Position numbers and translations under genes: made by a program
Origin: Erythrobacter sp. AP23
GTDB taxonomy: Bacteria; Pseudomonadota; Alphaproteobacteria; Sphingomonadales; Sphingomonadaceae
Direction of reading: 5' to 3'
DNA: 64,000 nt
Assembly: GCF_001542855.1 (NCBI RefSeq)
Contig: NZ_LNBY01000001.1
Location: forward strand, 62,001-126,000
Notes under the pieces: model-generated
What the model was told of the DNA's origin: nothing
What the model saw: only the letters and a program-made list of their open reading frames with translations
The model's database searches: none
Shown here: positions 1 through 10,811 of the stretch, piece after piece
Position numbering within the stretch: the first letter of the stretch is position 1
Layout of the letters: each line of letters opens with the position of its first letter

Positions 1-253
1 CCGCTATCCGCTCTTCGTCGGCATTTGGCTTGCCGTCATCGCGCTGCTGATGATTTCGAATATGGCGACGCCGAGCTGGACCTCGCTGCGTCCGCGACGC
101 GGCATTCGTCTCGAGGTGCTGGCATTCGTCGGATTGCTGTTCGCAGCCTTGCTGGTCGAACCCTGGTGGACGCTGAGCGCAATCTGCGCGGGCTACCTCG
201 TGCTTCTGCCTTACAGCCTTGTCCGCTACGCGCGGATCAAGCGGCGCAGTTGA
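1..253 (+). CDS. pssA: Phosphatidylserine synthase, C-terminal end (partial)
   Basis: Open from the left edge, so only the last 83 codons are visible. The product would condense CDP-diacylglycerol with L-serine in the inner membrane, the first committed step to phosphatidylethanolamine. The visible part carries the sequence LMISNMATPSW, typical of the segment between the last transmembrane helices of the CDP-alcohol phosphotransferase type of PssA, then two hydrophobic helices and a basic tail ending RIKRRS. The catalytic DG..AR motif lies off the window. The assignment rests on this C-terminal pattern and on the neighbouring lipid genes; another CDP-alcohol phosphotransferase is possible but less likely. 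Confidence 0.7.
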   Translation, partial: RYPLFVGIWLAVIALLMISNMATPSWTSLRPRRGIRLEVLAFVGLLFAALLVEPWWTLSAICAGYLVLLPYSLVRYARIKRRS

Positions 254-476
254 TTTTCGCGCGCAGAGCGCGATCCGTGCCGGAGCGATCGAATGCGGCA
301 CAACCACCCGCAGTCACAGTCCGGCGCAGCAACGGCAGGGCGGGTGCTGCGCCGTTTCTCAGTTCACGCCGAAGAATGCCGAAAGCACACCACCAGCGCA
401 GTGCGCTATCGGCAAGCACACATACCGTTGCCACGGCGATGGCAACCAGCAGGGCAAACAGGAACAGTGCGAACAT
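237..476 (-). CDS. Small hypothetical membrane protein (79 aa)
   Basis: Not recognised. The protein starts MFALFLFALLVAIAVATVC, one strong hydrophobic helix that could be a membrane anchor or signal, followed by a basic and cysteine-containing tail. The ATG at 476 was chosen because an AAGGAG Shine-Dalgarno sequence sits 8 nt upstream; longer in-frame starts lack one. It is convergent with pssA and overlaps its last 17 nt. The good ribosome site and membrane helix favour a real gene, but no family could be assigned. Confidence 0.5.
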   Translation of the reverse strand: MFALFLFALLVAIAVATVCVLADSALRWWCAFGILRRELRNGAAPALPLLRRTVTAGGCAAFDRSGTDRALRAKINCAA

Positions 477-826
477 CTCAAAGTCTCCTTCCCGGCTGTC
501 GACAGCGCTGTTGACAGGACGGGGATATTGGGTGGAAAACCCGCCTTGCACGTCGGTTGTTCCGACGATGGAGGCAATGTTCTCTTTTTGTTCCAGCCTG
601 TCAAGCGCTATTTGCGACCGGATGCTCTTTTCGATTGACGAATTGAGTCTGGATTTTTGCGCCCGGCAGCGCTAAGGGCGCGCCGTCCGCACAGGTTTCG
701 GTCGATTCCCGGCTGCCACCAAGCGGGCAAATCCACATGGAAGGCGCACATACCGGTGCCCGCCGCGGGACATGACCGCATTCGGGTTCCAGCTTTCCAG
801 AGGTATAACCGGAAAGGAATATGACT
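477..826 (+). promoter_or_regulatory. Intergenic leader upstream of rpsB
   Basis: This 350-nt stretch holds no convincing gene. It must carry the promoters for the small minus-strand gene and for rpsB. A TTGACG at 635-640 is a possible -35 element, but no good -10 follows at the usual distance. The end of the leader has AAAGGA at 814-819, which sets the rpsB start at 827 (8 nt spacing) rather than the in-frame ATG at 821 (2 nt). A long rpsB leader could hold an S2 autoregulatory structure, but I could not identify one. Confidence 0.35.
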
Positions 827-1579
<753 letters not shown>

Positions 1580-1690
1580 GCCCTCCATTGACCGGGTGCC
1601 ATCACGCGCCCGTCACAAAGCGGAGTTAAGCGCCGGGCCGCCCCCCCAGTTGGCCCGGTGTCCGCGTATCATACGAAGAAGGAAACTATC

Positions 1691-2617
1691 ATGGCTGCAT
1701 TCACTGCCGCTGACGTAAAGGCCCTGCGCGAAAAGACCGGCGCGGGCATGATGGACGCCAAGAAGGCCCTCGAAGGCGCCAATGGCGATATCGAAGCCGC
1801 AGTCGACGCGCTGCGCGCCAAGGGCCTCGCTACCGCCCAGAAGAAGTCGAGCCGTACCGCGGCCGAAGGTCTCGTCGGCGTTGCCGTCGAAGGCACCAAG
1901 GGCGTGGCCGTCGAGGTGAACTCGGAAACCGACTTCGTCGCCAAGAACGACAAGTTCCAGGATTTCGTGCGCAAGACCACGCAGGTCGCGCTCAACGCAT
2001 CGAATGACGACGTCGAAGCGCTCAAGGCCGCTGCCTATCCCGATGGCGGAACCGTTGCCGACAAGCTGACCGACAATGTTGCGACCATCGGCGAGAACCA
2101 GCAGGTTCGCCGGATGAAGAGCGTTTCGGTCACCAACGGCGTGATCGTGCCTTACATGCACAATGCCGTCGCGCCCGACCTCGGCAAGATCGGCGTGCTC
2201 GTTGCGCTCGAGAGCGAAGGCGATGCCGCCAAGCTCGAAGAGCTCGGCAAGAAGCTCGCCATGCACATTGCCGCGGCCTTCCCGCAGGCGCTGACCGCCG
2301 AAGGTCTGGATCCGGCCGTGATCGAGCGCGAACGCGCGATCGCCAAGGAAAAGGCTGCCGAAAGCGGCAAGCCCGAAAACGTCCAGGAAAAGATGGTCGA
2401 AGGCGCGATCAACAAATACGCCAAGGAAAACGCGCTGCTCAGCCAGATCTTCGTGATGGACAACAAGACCCCCATAGCGCAGGTCGTCGAGCAGGCCGGC
2501 AAGGATGTCGGGGCCAAGGTCGAGCTGGTGGATTACGTCCGTTTTCAGCTGGGCGAAGGCATCGAGAAGGAAGAAGCCGACTTCGCCGCAGAGGTCGCTG
2601 CTGCCGTCGCCGGCTGA
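1691..2617 (+). CDS. tsf: Translation elongation factor Ts
   Basis: EF-Ts is the guanine-nucleotide exchange factor that releases GDP from EF-Tu in the cytoplasm. The 308-residue product starts [20 protein letters not shown], with the family signatures [16 protein letters not shown] near the N-terminus and [11 protein letters not shown] around residue 75. The ATG at 1691 is preceded by AAGGA at about 7 nt; an upstream in-frame ATG at 1658 would add non-family residues. It follows rpsB, and a strong terminator lies about 95 nt downstream, separating it from pyrH. Confidence 0.98.
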   Translation: MAAFTAADVKALREKTGAGMMDAKKALEGANGDIEAAVDALRAKGLATAQKKSSRTAAEGLVGVAVEGTKGVAVEVNSETDFVAKNDKFQDFVRKTTQVALNASNDDVEALKAAAYPDGGTVADKLTDNVATIGENQQVRRMKSVSVTNGVIVPYMHNAVAPDLGKIGVLVALESEGDAAKLEELGKKLAMHIAAAFPQALTAEGLDPAVIERERAIAKEKAAESGKPENVQEKMVEGAINKYAKENALLSQIFVMDNKTPIAQVVEQAGKDVGAKVELVDYVRFQLGEGIEKEEADFAAEVAAAVAG

Positions 2618-2711
2618 TTCTGTGTATTTCGCAAAATAAAAAACTGGCAAAGCAGTTCCTTCTATGAGCAATTGGCGAAGCCCGTAGTTATTCGGGTCGC
2701 TCGTATTCGGG

Positions 2712-2745
2712 AACGGTCGTCGGACTTCGGTTCGGCGGCCGTTTT
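2712..2745 (+). terminator. Rho-independent terminator with UUCG loop after tsf
   Basis: Positions 2712-2724 pair with 2731-2743 (about 13 bp with a few G-U pairs), closing on a C(UUCG)G loop at 2725-2730. The 3' arm runs into TTTT at 2742-2745. It is oriented to end the rpsB-tsf transcript. In the rest of the 326-nt gap (2618-2943) I see no gene; the pyrH promoter probably lies downstream of this hairpin. Confidence 0.7.
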
Positions 2746-2943
2746 CGTAAGCAACGCCGATTCGGTCGAATCCCTTCTGCTCCGACCGGCTGCGACCGGA
2801 TTTCTGGTCGTGACGCCATGGCGAAGCGGGCGCTCGCTCCGGCGTTGGAAAACGGCCGATCGCGAATTCCGCCACAATCCGCGCACTTGGCAGCGGCCTG
2901 TTGGCGCTCTAAGGCCGCGCAAACTTCTGCCAAGCGAGAATCC

Positions 2944-3669
2944 ATGCCTCTATCGACGATGAAACGTGTCCTCCTGAAGCTCTCGGGCGAAGTCTTGATG
3001 GGCGACCAGCAGTTCGGGATCGATCCGGCCTTCGTCATGGAACTGGCCAAGGAGGTGAAGACTGCCAAGGAAACCGGGCTCGAAATCTGCCTGGTCATCG
3101 GCGGCGGCAATATCTTTCGCGGGATGGCCGGGGCGGCGCAGGGGATGGACCGCGCGCAGGCCGACTACATGGGCATGCTCGCGACGGTGATGAACGCGCT
3201 GGCGATGCAAAGCGCGCTCGAACAGCTCGGGGTGCAAACACGCGTGCAGAGTGCGGTGCAGATGGACCAGGTCTGTGAGCCGGTGATCCGCAGACGGGCC
3301 GAACGCCACCTCGAAAAGGGCCGCGTGGTGATCTTTGCCGCCGGCGTCGGCGCGCCCTATTTCACCACCGACAGCGGTGCGGCGCTACGCGCGGCGGAAA
3401 TGAGATGCGACGCGCTGTTGAAGGGTACCAGCGTCGACGGGGTATATGACAGCGACCCCAAGAAGAATGCGGACGCAAAGCGCTTTGAAACCGTAAGTTA
3501 CGGTAAGGTTCTGGCCGACGATCTCAAGGTCATGGATGCCAGCGCCGTGGCCCTGTGCCGCGACAACAATATCCCGATCGTCGTCTTCTCGATCCGCGAA
3601 AAGGGCAATCTCGCCCGCGTGCTGAGCGGCGAGGGCACGCAGACGATCGTCACGAACACAGAAAAGTAA
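2944..3669 (+). CDS. pyrH: UMP kinase
   Basis: Phosphorylates UMP to UDP with ATP, the entry to UTP/CTP synthesis, and is usually a GTP-activated hexamer. The 241-residue product belongs to the amino-acid-kinase fold: [14 protein letters not shown] near the N-terminus is the ATP/UMP P-loop-like start, IGGGNIFRG follows at about 57-65, and [13 protein letters not shown] lies in the middle. The ATG at 2944 fits family length; the ribosome site is weak (AAGCGAG). It heads the pyrH-frr-uppS-cdsA-dxr-rseP run, with frr starting 12 nt later. Confidence 0.97.
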   Translation: MPLSTMKRVLLKLSGEVLMGDQQFGIDPAFVMELAKEVKTAKETGLEICLVIGGGNIFRGMAGAAQGMDRAQADYMGMLATVMNALAMQSALEQLGVQTRVQSAVQMDQVCEPVIRRRAERHLEKGRVVIFAAGVGAPYFTTDSGAALRAAEMRCDALLKGTSVDGVYDSDPKKNADAKRFETVSYGKVLADDLKVMDASAVALCRDNNIPIVVFSIREKGNLARVLSGEGTQTIVTNTEK

Positions 3670-3681
3670 GAGGAATCCGCC

Positions 3682-4239
3682 ATGGCCAAGTACGACAAAG
3701 CCGATATCGAGCGCCGCATGAAGGGTGCCATCGAAAGCCTCAAGAGCGATCTGGCGGGTCTGCGCACCGGCCGGGCCAATACCAGCCTGCTCGATCCAGT
3801 GATGGTCGAGGTCTATGGCGCGATGATGCCGCTGAATCAGGTTGCCACCGTGAGCGCCCCCGAACCGCGCATGCTGAGCGTGCAGGTATGGGACAAGGCC
3901 AATGTCACCGCGGTCGAAAAGGGCATTGCCAAGGCCAACCTCGGGCTCAACCCGATGGTCGACGGGCAGAATGTCCGCCTGCCGATGCCCGACCTGACCG
4001 AGGAGCGCCGCAAGGAACTCGCCAAGCTTGCCGGACAATATGCCGAACAGGCGAAGATCGCGATCCGCAATGTTCGCCGCGACGGCATGGAGGCGCTCAA
4101 GGAAGACGAGAAGAAGAAGGAAATCTCCGAGGACGAGCAAAAGCGCGGTGAGGACGAGGTCCAGAAGTTGACCGACAAGTATGTCGGTGAGGCCGATGTT
4201 GCCGCCGCGCAGAAGGAAAAGGAAATCCTGACGCAGTAA
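3682..4239 (+). CDS. frr: Ribosome recycling factor
   Basis: RRF splits post-termination ribosomes together with EF-G so that subunits can be reused. The 185-residue product has the typical all-helical plus beta-domain arrangement: [20 protein letters not shown] near residues 30-50, then [22 protein letters not shown] around 90-111, and a highly charged C-terminal helix. AAGAGGA before the ATG gives a good ribosome site. It lies 12 nt after pyrH and 24 nt before uppS, a conserved order. Confidence 0.98.
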   Translation: MAKYDKADIERRMKGAIESLKSDLAGLRTGRANTSLLDPVMVEVYGAMMPLNQVATVSAPEPRMLSVQVWDKANVTAVEKGIAKANLGLNPMVDGQNVRLPMPDLTEERRKELAKLAGQYAEQAKIAIRNVRRDGMEALKEDEKKKEISEDEQKRGEDEVQKLTDKYVGEADVAAAQKEKEILTQ

Positions 4240-4263
4240 GGCGGCGGGACGCGGAGCGAGAGG

Positions 4264-4947
4264 ATGAGTGGGGAAGGGCGGCACGCCCGGCATGTGGCCA
4301 TCATCATGGATGGCAATGGCCGCTGGGCGAAACGCAAGCACCTGCCCCGCGCCATGGGGCATCGCAGGGGCGTGGAGGCCGTGCGCGAACTCGTACGTAG
4401 CCTCAAGGATACGCGTATCGAGTGTCTGACGCTCTACGCTTTCAGCAGCGAGAACTGGAAACGGCCCGAAGACGAGGTCGACGATCTGATGAATCTGATG
4501 CGCAGGTTCATCAAATCGGACTTGCCCGAATTTATCGCCAATGACGTCAAGCTCCATATCCTCGGCGATTGGCAGGGACTTGCGCCCGATATCGTCGCAA
4601 TGCTCGAGGATGCCCTGGAGAAGACTTCTCACGGCTCGCGGACGCTGGCTGTGGCGCTCAACTACGGCTCGCACGCGGAAATTGCGCAGGCTGCGCGGAA
4701 GGCGGCGGAGGAGGGCGAAGTGACCGAGGAGTCGATCGAGCGCCATCTCTACAGCGCGCCATTACCACCGCTCGACCTTCTGATCCGCACCAGCGGCGAG
4801 ATACGCCTGTCCAATTTTCTCTTGTGGCAGGCGGCATACGCGGAGATGCTGTTCGTCGACGTGCTGTGGCCGGACTTTACGCCGGATCATCTGAAGCACG
4901 CCTTGGCCGATTTCGCGGAGAGGGAGAGGCGATTTGGCGGACGCTGA
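4264..4947 (+). CDS. uppS: Undecaprenyl (di-trans,poly-cis) diphosphate synthase
   Basis: A cis-prenyltransferase that extends farnesyl diphosphate with isopentenyl diphosphate to the C55 carrier used for peptidoglycan and other surface polymers. The 227-residue product has the family start [16 protein letters not shown]; Asp16 of this segment is the expected catalytic Mg-binding residue. FSSENWKRP follows near residue 60 and [17 protein letters not shown] near 177. It overlaps the next gene, cdsA, by 14 nt, which suggests coupled translation of two isoprenoid/lipid steps. Confidence 0.97.
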   Translation: MSGEGRHARHVAIIMDGNGRWAKRKHLPRAMGHRRGVEAVRELVRSLKDTRIECLTLYAFSSENWKRPEDEVDDLMNLMRRFIKSDLPEFIANDVKLHILGDWQGLAPDIVAMLEDALEKTSHGSRTLAVALNYGSHAEIAQAARKAAEEGEVTEESIERHLYSAPLPPLDLLIRTSGEIRLSNFLLWQAAYAEMLFVDVLWPDFTPDHLKHALADFAERERRFGGR

Positions 4948-5647
4948 AGCAGTGACGGATCAACCCGCACCGAAAAACCCGGACCTGCCGGTGCGGATCA
5001 TCTCGGCCGCGGTGATGATCGTCGTCGCCGCTGGAGCGCTGGTAGCAGGCGATCCGTGGTTCGGCTGGTTCATCCTGGCGGTTGTGCTGGCCACGATGAT
5101 CGAATTCGTGCTGCTGGTCGTCAAAGCGACGCAAAACATACCCTATCGCCTTGCCGGCATACTTGCCGGGGCGATCTATATAGGCATTGCGGGATATATG
5201 ATTTCGCGCTTTCCGCTGCCGATCGTCGTCGGTGTGGTTGGCTCGGTCATTGCGGTGGATACCTTCGCCTATTTCTTCGGTCGCACTCTCGGGGGGCCGA
5301 AACTTGCGCCCTCGATCAGCCCGTCGAAGACCTGGGCGGGCCTGTTCGGCGGAATTGTCGGCGCAACGGTGTGGATCGGCGGCTGGATTTATGTCGCGGC
5401 CCGTGCCGTGTCGGGCGAAACGACGATGTTCTTCGACCTCGCCGAGGCGGGGCAGATCCTGGCTCTCGGTGCCTTGACCGCGGTCGCGGCGCAGGCAGGC
5501 GACCTCTTCGAAAGCTGGCTCAAGCGAAAGGCGGGAGTAAAAGACAGCTCTCGGCTGATTCCCGGACACGGCGGTGTTTTTGATCGCACCGACGGAATGA
5601 TCCCGGTCATATTGCTGGCGGGCGTCTTGCTCGGCGCGGCGCGCTGA
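4934..5647 (+). CDS. cdsA: Phosphatidate cytidylyltransferase (CDP-diglyceride synthase)
   Basis: Makes CDP-diacylglycerol from phosphatidate and CTP in the inner membrane, the precursor for the pssA and pgsA products also found in this window. The 237-residue product has several hydrophobic helices and the CDS signature region [19 protein letters not shown] near the C-terminus. The best start is a TTG at 4934, preceded by GGAGAGG and overlapping the end of uppS; a GTG at 4952 is an alternative. At 237 residues it is shorter than the E. coli enzyme, as is common in alphaproteobacteria. Confidence 0.95.
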   Translation: MADAEAVTDQPAPKNPDLPVRIISAAVMIVVAAGALVAGDPWFGWFILAVVLATMIEFVLLVVKATQNIPYRLAGILAGAIYIGIAGYMISRFPLPIVVGVVGSVIAVDTFAYFFGRTLGGPKLAPSISPSKTWAGLFGGIVGATVWIGGWIYVAARAVSGETTMFFDLAEAGQILALGALTAVAAQAGDLFESWLKRKAGVKDSSRLIPGHGGVFDRTDGMIPVILLAGVLLGAAR

Positions 5648-6795
5648 TGCGCTCGATCTCCATCCTCGGCGCGACCGGCTCGGTAGGCGAGCAAACGCTC
5701 GACCTCGTCCGCCGCAATTCCGGGGACTGGAAGGTGGTCGCCTTGACCGCAAATTCGAATGTCGAGGGCCTGGCGAAGGCCGCGCGCGAGTTCGGAGCGC
5801 GCATTGCGGTGGTGGCCGATGAGCGCCGCCTTGGCGAGCTGCGCGATGCGCTTGCGGGCACCGGAATCGAAGCGGCGGCGGGTCGCGCGGCATTGTGCGA
5901 AGCTGCTTCGCGCCCGGTCGATATCACCGTCGCCGCCATCGTCGGCTGCGCCGGGCTTGGCCCGGTCATGGCCGCGATCGAGCAGGGCGGCACCATCGCA
6001 TTGGCGAACAAAGAGGCGCTGGTGTCCGCCGGAGAAGTCATGACCGCGGCGGTCGCGAAGCACGGCGCGACCCTGTTGCCGGTCGATAGCGAGCACAACG
6101 CTATCTTCCAGTGCCTGCAGGGCGGCCGGATCGAGGATGTACGTTCGATCACGCTAACGGCCAGCGGCGGGCCGCTGCGCACGGTTGCGGATCTTTCCGC
6201 GGTGACGCCCGAGCAGGCCATCGCGCATCCCAACTGGGACATGGGCGCCAAGATCAGCGTCGATTCCGCGACCATGTTCAACAAGGGTCTCGAACTGATC
6301 GAGGCACACCACCTGTTCCCGATCGATCTCGAGCGCATCCGGATCGTGGTTCACCCGCAAAGCGTGATCCACTCGATGGTCGAGTATCGCGACGGGTCGA
6401 CTTTGGCTCAGCTCGGACCATCCGACATGCGGGTGCCGATCGCCTCCTGCCTCGCCTGGCCGGCGCGGATGGATACGCCGATGGCACCGCTCGACCTGCC
6501 CGCCATCGGCGAGATGACTTTTTTTGCCCCTGACGAAGTGCGGTTCCCCGCGACGAAGCTCGCCCGCGAGGCCGCGGAAGCGGGCGGGGCGGCGCCGGCG
6601 ATGCTCAATGCCGCAAACGAAGTGGCGGTTGCAGCTTTCCTGACGCGTAAGATTGCGTTCAGCAGGATTGCGGTAGTGGTGGAAAGCGTCCTCCAGCAAG
6701 GCGACTTGCCTAATGCGCCGCGGACCCTCGAAGAGGTTATGCGCGTTGACGAGGACGCACGTATCCGTGCCACCCACTTGCTGGAGCCCGCCTGA
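5647..6795 (+). CDS. dxr: 1-deoxy-D-xylulose 5-phosphate reductoisomerase
   Basis: Catalyses the NADPH-dependent rearrangement and reduction of DXP to MEP, the second step of the non-mevalonate isoprenoid pathway that supplies uppS. The 382-residue product begins with the nucleotide-binding motif ILGATGSVGEQTLDL, then has ANKEALVSAG near 120, VDSEHNAIFQC near 146 (metal-binding acidic residues) and an SGGPLR loop near 174. The ATG overlaps the cdsA stop by one base (TGATG), a translational-coupling arrangement. rseP follows 2 nt later. Confidence 0.98.
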   Translation: MRSISILGATGSVGEQTLDLVRRNSGDWKVVALTANSNVEGLAKAAREFGARIAVVADERRLGELRDALAGTGIEAAAGRAALCEAASRPVDITVAAIVGCAGLGPVMAAIEQGGTIALANKEALVSAGEVMTAAVAKHGATLLPVDSEHNAIFQCLQGGRIEDVRSITLTASGGPLRTVADLSAVTPEQAIAHPNWDMGAKISVDSATMFNKGLELIEAHHLFPIDLERIRIVVHPQSVIHSMVEYRDGSTLAQLGPSDMRVPIASCLAWPARMDTPMAPLDLPAIGEMTFFAPDEVRFPATKLAREAAEAGGAAPAMLNAANEVAVAAFLTRKIAFSRIAVVVESVLQQGDLPNAPRTLEEVMRVDEDARIRATHLLEPA

Positions 6796-6797
6796 CC

Positions 6798-7940
6798 TTG
6801 GAATTCGACCTGCCCCTTTGGCTTTATTACGTAATCGGCTTCCCGCTGCTGTTGGGGCCGCTGGTCACCTTTCACGAACTCGGCCACTATCTCGTCGGCC
6901 GCTGGTTCGGCGTGCACGCAGAGGCTTTCTCGGTCGGTTTCGGCGAGGAAATCTGGGGCTTCACCGACAAACGTGGCACGCGCTGGAAGCTTAGCGCGCT
7001 CCCACTTGGCGGCTATGTCCAGTTCAAGGGCGACATGAACCCGGCCAGCATTCCCGATGCTGAAGCGACCGCGCGTGCCAGCGCCGAGGAGCGCACGGGC
7101 AGCTTCCATCACGCCGCCCTGTGGAAGCGCGCGCTGATCGTCTTCGCCGGTCCGGCGACCAATATCTTGCTGACGCTCGGCATTTTCGCGAGCTTCTTCG
7201 CGTTCTACGGCAAGCCTGTGCCCGCCGATGTCGATCAGCAGATGACGGTGGCCGAATTCGCCGAAATCTCGACTGCACGTGAAGCCGGTATTGCAGTCGG
7301 CGACCGGATTGTCGCTGTCGAGGGCGAGCGCGTCGAGGATTTCCGCGACGTGCAGGATTCGGTGATGCTTTATCCTGGTCGCACGCTGGACATCACCGTC
7401 GTGCGTGACGGCGCGGAACGGACTTTCGCCGTACCGGTGCGCAGTGTCGAGATGACCGATCGGTTCGGCAATGCCTCGAGAATCGGCATGATAGGTGTCG
7501 CTTCGGGCGGGTCGGAGCTCGAATTCGTGCCTCAGGGGCTGGGGTCTTCGCTGGGCCTGGCGGTCGATCATTCGATCGGCATCGTCGACATGATGGTGAC
7601 GGGAATCGGTCAGATCTTCACCGGTGAACGGTCGGTTCAGGAACTCGGCGGGCCGGTGAAGATCGCCAAGTTCTCCGGCGAGCAGCTCAGTCTCGGCGCG
7701 ATGGCCTTCATCAATTTCGCCGCGCTGATTTCGCTTAACTTGGCATTCATCAACCTCCTGCCAATCCCGGCCCTCGACGGCGGGCACCTGGCTTTCTACG
7801 CGGCAGAAGCGGTCCGCCGTAAGCCGGTCGGGCCCCGCGGTCAGGAAGTGGCGTACCGCGCCGGCGTGGCCCTCGTGCTGATGCTGATGGTGTTCGTCAC
7901 GATCAACGATCTGGCGACGCTTCCCGTTTTCGGGAATTAG
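6798..7940 (+). CDS. rseP: Site-2 membrane metalloprotease RseP
   Basis: An intramembrane zinc protease that cleaves anti-sigma factors and signal-peptide remnants within the inner membrane. The 380-residue product has the zinc-binding HELGH at residues 26-30 in the first helix, a periplasmic PDZ domain at roughly 135-215 (EAGIAVGDRIVAVEGERV), and the second metal motif in LPIPALDGGHL near 325. Only one PDZ domain is evident, whereas E. coli RseP has two. The start is a TTG at 6798, 2 nt after dxr. Its position before bamA is the conserved envelope-stress arrangement. Confidence 0.96.
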   Translation: MEFDLPLWLYYVIGFPLLLGPLVTFHELGHYLVGRWFGVHAEAFSVGFGEEIWGFTDKRGTRWKLSALPLGGYVQFKGDMNPASIPDAEATARASAEERTGSFHHAALWKRALIVFAGPATNILLTLGIFASFFAFYGKPVPADVDQQMTVAEFAEISTAREAGIAVGDRIVAVEGERVEDFRDVQDSVMLYPGRTLDITVVRDGAERTFAVPVRSVEMTDRFGNASRIGMIGVASGGSELEFVPQGLGSSLGLAVDHSIGIVDMMVTGIGQIFTGERSVQELGGPVKIAKFSGEQLSLGAMAFINFAALISLNLAFINLLPIPALDGGHLAFYAAEAVRRKPVGPRGQEVAYRAGVALVLMLMVFVTINDLATLPVFGN

Positions 7941-8105
7941 CCGGGGAAAGGGAGCGGGATACCGGCAATTTACCGCAGCAACGCTTGATCGGCGAAGGCG
8001 CATCGGGCAGGGGACGGCAGGGCTGCCCCGCTCAGTGCGGCCTGACGCCGGATCGGGGCTGCGACAGCCGGGTCTGCTGTAAGTGCAACGAGGACGGGAA
8101 TCTCC

Positions 8106-10811
8106 TTGTCGATGACTGATTTTGCTTTTGCCGCCACGCGACGCAAGAACCCTGCCGCGCGGCTGGCGATCGGCCTGTTGGCCGGCACCATGCTTGCAGG
8201 GATGCCCGCTATGGCCTTCGCACAGGAAGAGGGCGCGGAAACGCCGGCCCCGGCGCTGGTCGTACAGCAGGATGTTGTGCAGACCATCGCCGTGAGCGGC
8301 GCCCAGCGTCTCGAGCCGCAGACGATCCTGTCCTACATCAAACTGCGCCCAGGCGATGTCTGGACGCAGGCGGCCGGCGACGAGGTCCTCAAGGACCTTT
8401 ACGCGACCGAACTCTTTTCCACCGCCAGCGTTGTGAACAATGATGGCAATGTGGTGATCACGATCGTCGAGAACCCGGTGATCAATCGGATTATCCTGGA
8501 GGGTAACCGGCGGATCAAGAACGACAAGATCCTGCCCGAGATCAAACTTTCGCCGCGCCAGATATTCACCCGTTCGAAGGTCCGCGCCGACGTGGCGCGC
8601 ATTATCGAACTCTACAAGCGCCAGGGCCGCTTCGCCGCTACCGTCGAACCGAAGATGGTCGAACTGTCGCAAAACCGCGTCGATATCGTCTTCGAAATAA
8701 GCGAGGGTCCCAAATCCAAGGTCCGCCAGATCAACATCATCGGCAATGAGGCCTTCTCCGACGGCGAGCTGCGCGGCGAGATGGTGACCAAGCAAGCGCG
8801 TCTCACCAGCTTCCTCAGTTCGAACACCAGCTACGACCCCGATCGGTTGGCCTTCGACCAGCAGAAATTGCGCCAATTCTATCTGACCGAAGGCTACGCC
8901 GATTTTCGCGTTGTCTCCGCAGTCGCCGAACTGACGCCGGACAAGCGCGATTTTATCATCACCTATGTGGTCGAGGAGGGCGAGCGGTACAAATTTGGCG
9001 ATGTGTCGGTCGACTCTCAGATCCGCGACTTCGACAATGACGCGATGACCGCGCGCCTGCCAATGCAGGGGGGGGACTGGTACGACGCCAAGCTCGTAGA
9101 AGACACGGTCGAGCAGTTGAGCGAGCTGGCCGGCACTTTCGGCTACGCCTTTGCCGATGTGCAGCCGCAGTTCCGCCGCAATCCCGACGACCTGACGATG
9201 AACGTGACCTTCGTGCTTCGCGAAGCGCCGCGCGTCTATGTCGAGCGGATCGATGTGAACGGCAATACGCTGACGCAGGACAAGGTCGTGCGCCGCGAAT
9301 TCCGGCTTGCAGAAGGGGATGCCTTCAATTCGCTGTCGGTCGCGCGTTCGACCGCGCGTATCAATTCGCTCGGCTATTTCCAGGAAAACTTCGAGATCAA
9401 CCAGGTCGAGGGCAGCGCACCCGATCGGATCGTGCTCGAAGCCAATGTCGAAGAACAGGCAACCGGCGAATTGCAGCTGTCGGCGGGCTTTTCGAGCCTT
9501 GAGAGCTTCATCCTTGCTGGCTCCATCCGGCAGCGCAATTTCCGTGGCCGCGGCCAGACGGTCGGCTTGAGCCTGAACTATTCGCGCTTCTCGCAATCGG
9601 CACAGGTGAGCTTCAGCGAACCCTATGTGTTCGACCGGAACATTTCCGCCGGCGTCGACATTTATCGCCGCGATCTCAACAGCTTCAACTTCCGCAACAA
9701 CGAACGCAATACGACGTATGAGCAGTCGCAAACAGGCATCTCGATCCGTGCCGGCGTCCCGTTGACCGAATATGTAAGTGCGATTGGCAGCTACACTTTC
9801 GAATATGAGGATGTAAGTCTCGACGAGTCGATCTATTTCTCCGATCGCGATGGCGATGGAGTGGCGACCTGCGACCCTTTGCGGGCCAGCCGCTTCCTTT
9901 GTGAAGCCATCGGTGAACGGACGAGTTCGATTGTCGGGCTAACGCTTACCTACAATACGCTCGACAGTCGCCTTCGACCGACTCGCGGTGAAAGGGTGAG
10001 TTGGACGACCGAGTTTGCCGGGCTCGGCGGTGACGTGAAATATGTCCGTTCGCGCGCCCAGGCGGGTAAGTTTTGGCCGGTCGGGGGTGGTTTCATCTTC
10101 TCGGTCACCGGTGAAGGGGGGTGGATACGCAGCCTTGAAGACAACGACGTCGCTGGTCGCGACGATGTCCTTCTGACCGATCGATTCTTCCTTGGCGAAC
10201 CGCAGTTCCGGGGTTTCGATATTCGCGGTGTTGGCCCCCGCATCGTACGCCTGTCCTATATCGATGACGACGAAGATCCGACGACGCCGGATGTGCCCGA
10301 GTCGATCGAAGATGCCCTGGCGGGCAACAACCGCGTCGACGATGCCTTGGGTGGCAAGGCATACTACCTCGGCAGGGCCGAACTCGAAATTCCTTTGGGC
10401 AGCGGTGCGCGCGAAATGGGCCTGCGGCCGTCGATCTTTCTCGACGTCGGCTCGCTGTTCAGCGTCACTCGTCCCATACTGCAGGATTTCCCTAACGGGG
10501 TGCAGAACACCGACGCCAATGGAAATCTCGAGTATCTCCAGAGTTCGCTCGATGCGGACGGGAATACGGTTGTAACCGTCGTCACCGACCCCATCGCGCC
10601 CGATGGAACTGCCAACGAGCCGAACATCATTTTTCCGGCCTTCCGGGAAGTGTTCGTGGGCGATAGCCCGTCGCCGCGCATTTCGGTCGGTTTCGGGGTC
10701 AACTGGAACTCGCCTTTCGGTCCATTCAGGATCGATATCTCTCACGTGCTCAAGAAGCAGGTCGGAGACGATACCAAGACCTTCTCCTTCAATGTAGGAA
10801 CGCAATTCTAA
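8106..10811 (+). CDS. bamA: Outer membrane protein assembly factor BamA
   Basis: The central Omp85 protein of the BAM complex that inserts beta-barrel proteins in the outer membrane. The 901-residue product has a signal peptide ending near AMAFAQE, then five POTRA repeats over roughly residues 55-425, and a C-terminal barrel ending in the aromatic residue of NVGTQF. The loop signature VRGF is present as QFRGFDIRG. The start is ambiguous: TTG 8106 has AGGA 11 nt upstream, while ATG 8112 lies two codons later. It overlaps skp by one base. Confidence 0.97.
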   Translation: MSMTDFAFAATRRKNPAARLAIGLLAGTMLAGMPAMAFAQEEGAETPAPALVVQQDVVQTIAVSGAQRLEPQTILSYIKLRPGDVWTQAAGDEVLKDLYATELFSTASVVNNDGNVVITIVENPVINRIILEGNRRIKNDKILPEIKLSPRQIFTRSKVRADVARIIELYKRQGRFAATVEPKMVELSQNRVDIVFEISEGPKSKVRQINIIGNEAFSDGELRGEMVTKQARLTSFLSSNTSYDPDRLAFDQQKLRQFYLTEGYADFRVVSAVAELTPDKRDFIITYVVEEGERYKFGDVSVDSQIRDFDNDAMTARLPMQGGDWYDAKLVEDTVEQLSELAGTFGYAFADVQPQFRRNPDDLTMNVTFVLREAPRVYVERIDVNGNTLTQDKVVRREFRLAEGDAFNSLSVARSTARINSLGYFQENFEINQVEGSAPDRIVLEANVEEQATGELQLSAGFSSLESFILAGSIRQRNFRGRGQTVGLSLNYSRFSQSAQVSFSEPYVFDRNISAGVDIYRRDLNSFNFRNNERNTTYEQSQTGISIRAGVPLTEYVSAIGSYTFEYEDVSLDESIYFSDRDGDGVATCDPLRASRFLCEAIGERTSSIVGLTLTYNTLDSRLRPTRGERVSWTTEFAGLGGDVKYVRSRAQAGKFWPVGGGFIFSVTGEGGWIRSLEDNDVAGRDDVLLTDRFFLGEPQFRGFDIRGVGPRIVRLSYIDDDEDPTTPDVPESIEDALAGNNRVDDALGGKAYYLGRAELEIPLGSGAREMGLRPSIFLDVGSLFSVTRPILQDFPNGVQNTDANGNLEYLQSSLDADGNTVVTVVTDPIAPDGTANEPNIIFPAFREVFVGDSPSPRISVGFGVNWNSPFGPFRIDISHVLKKQVGDDTKTFSFNVGTQF

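Noticed and set aside
6408-9731. A 1107-codon minus-strand open frame opposite dxr, rseP and bamA
   Set aside because: It lies opposite three certain genes, has low-complexity Arg/His/Asp-rich composition and no motif. Long antisense frames are expected in GC-rich coding DNA.
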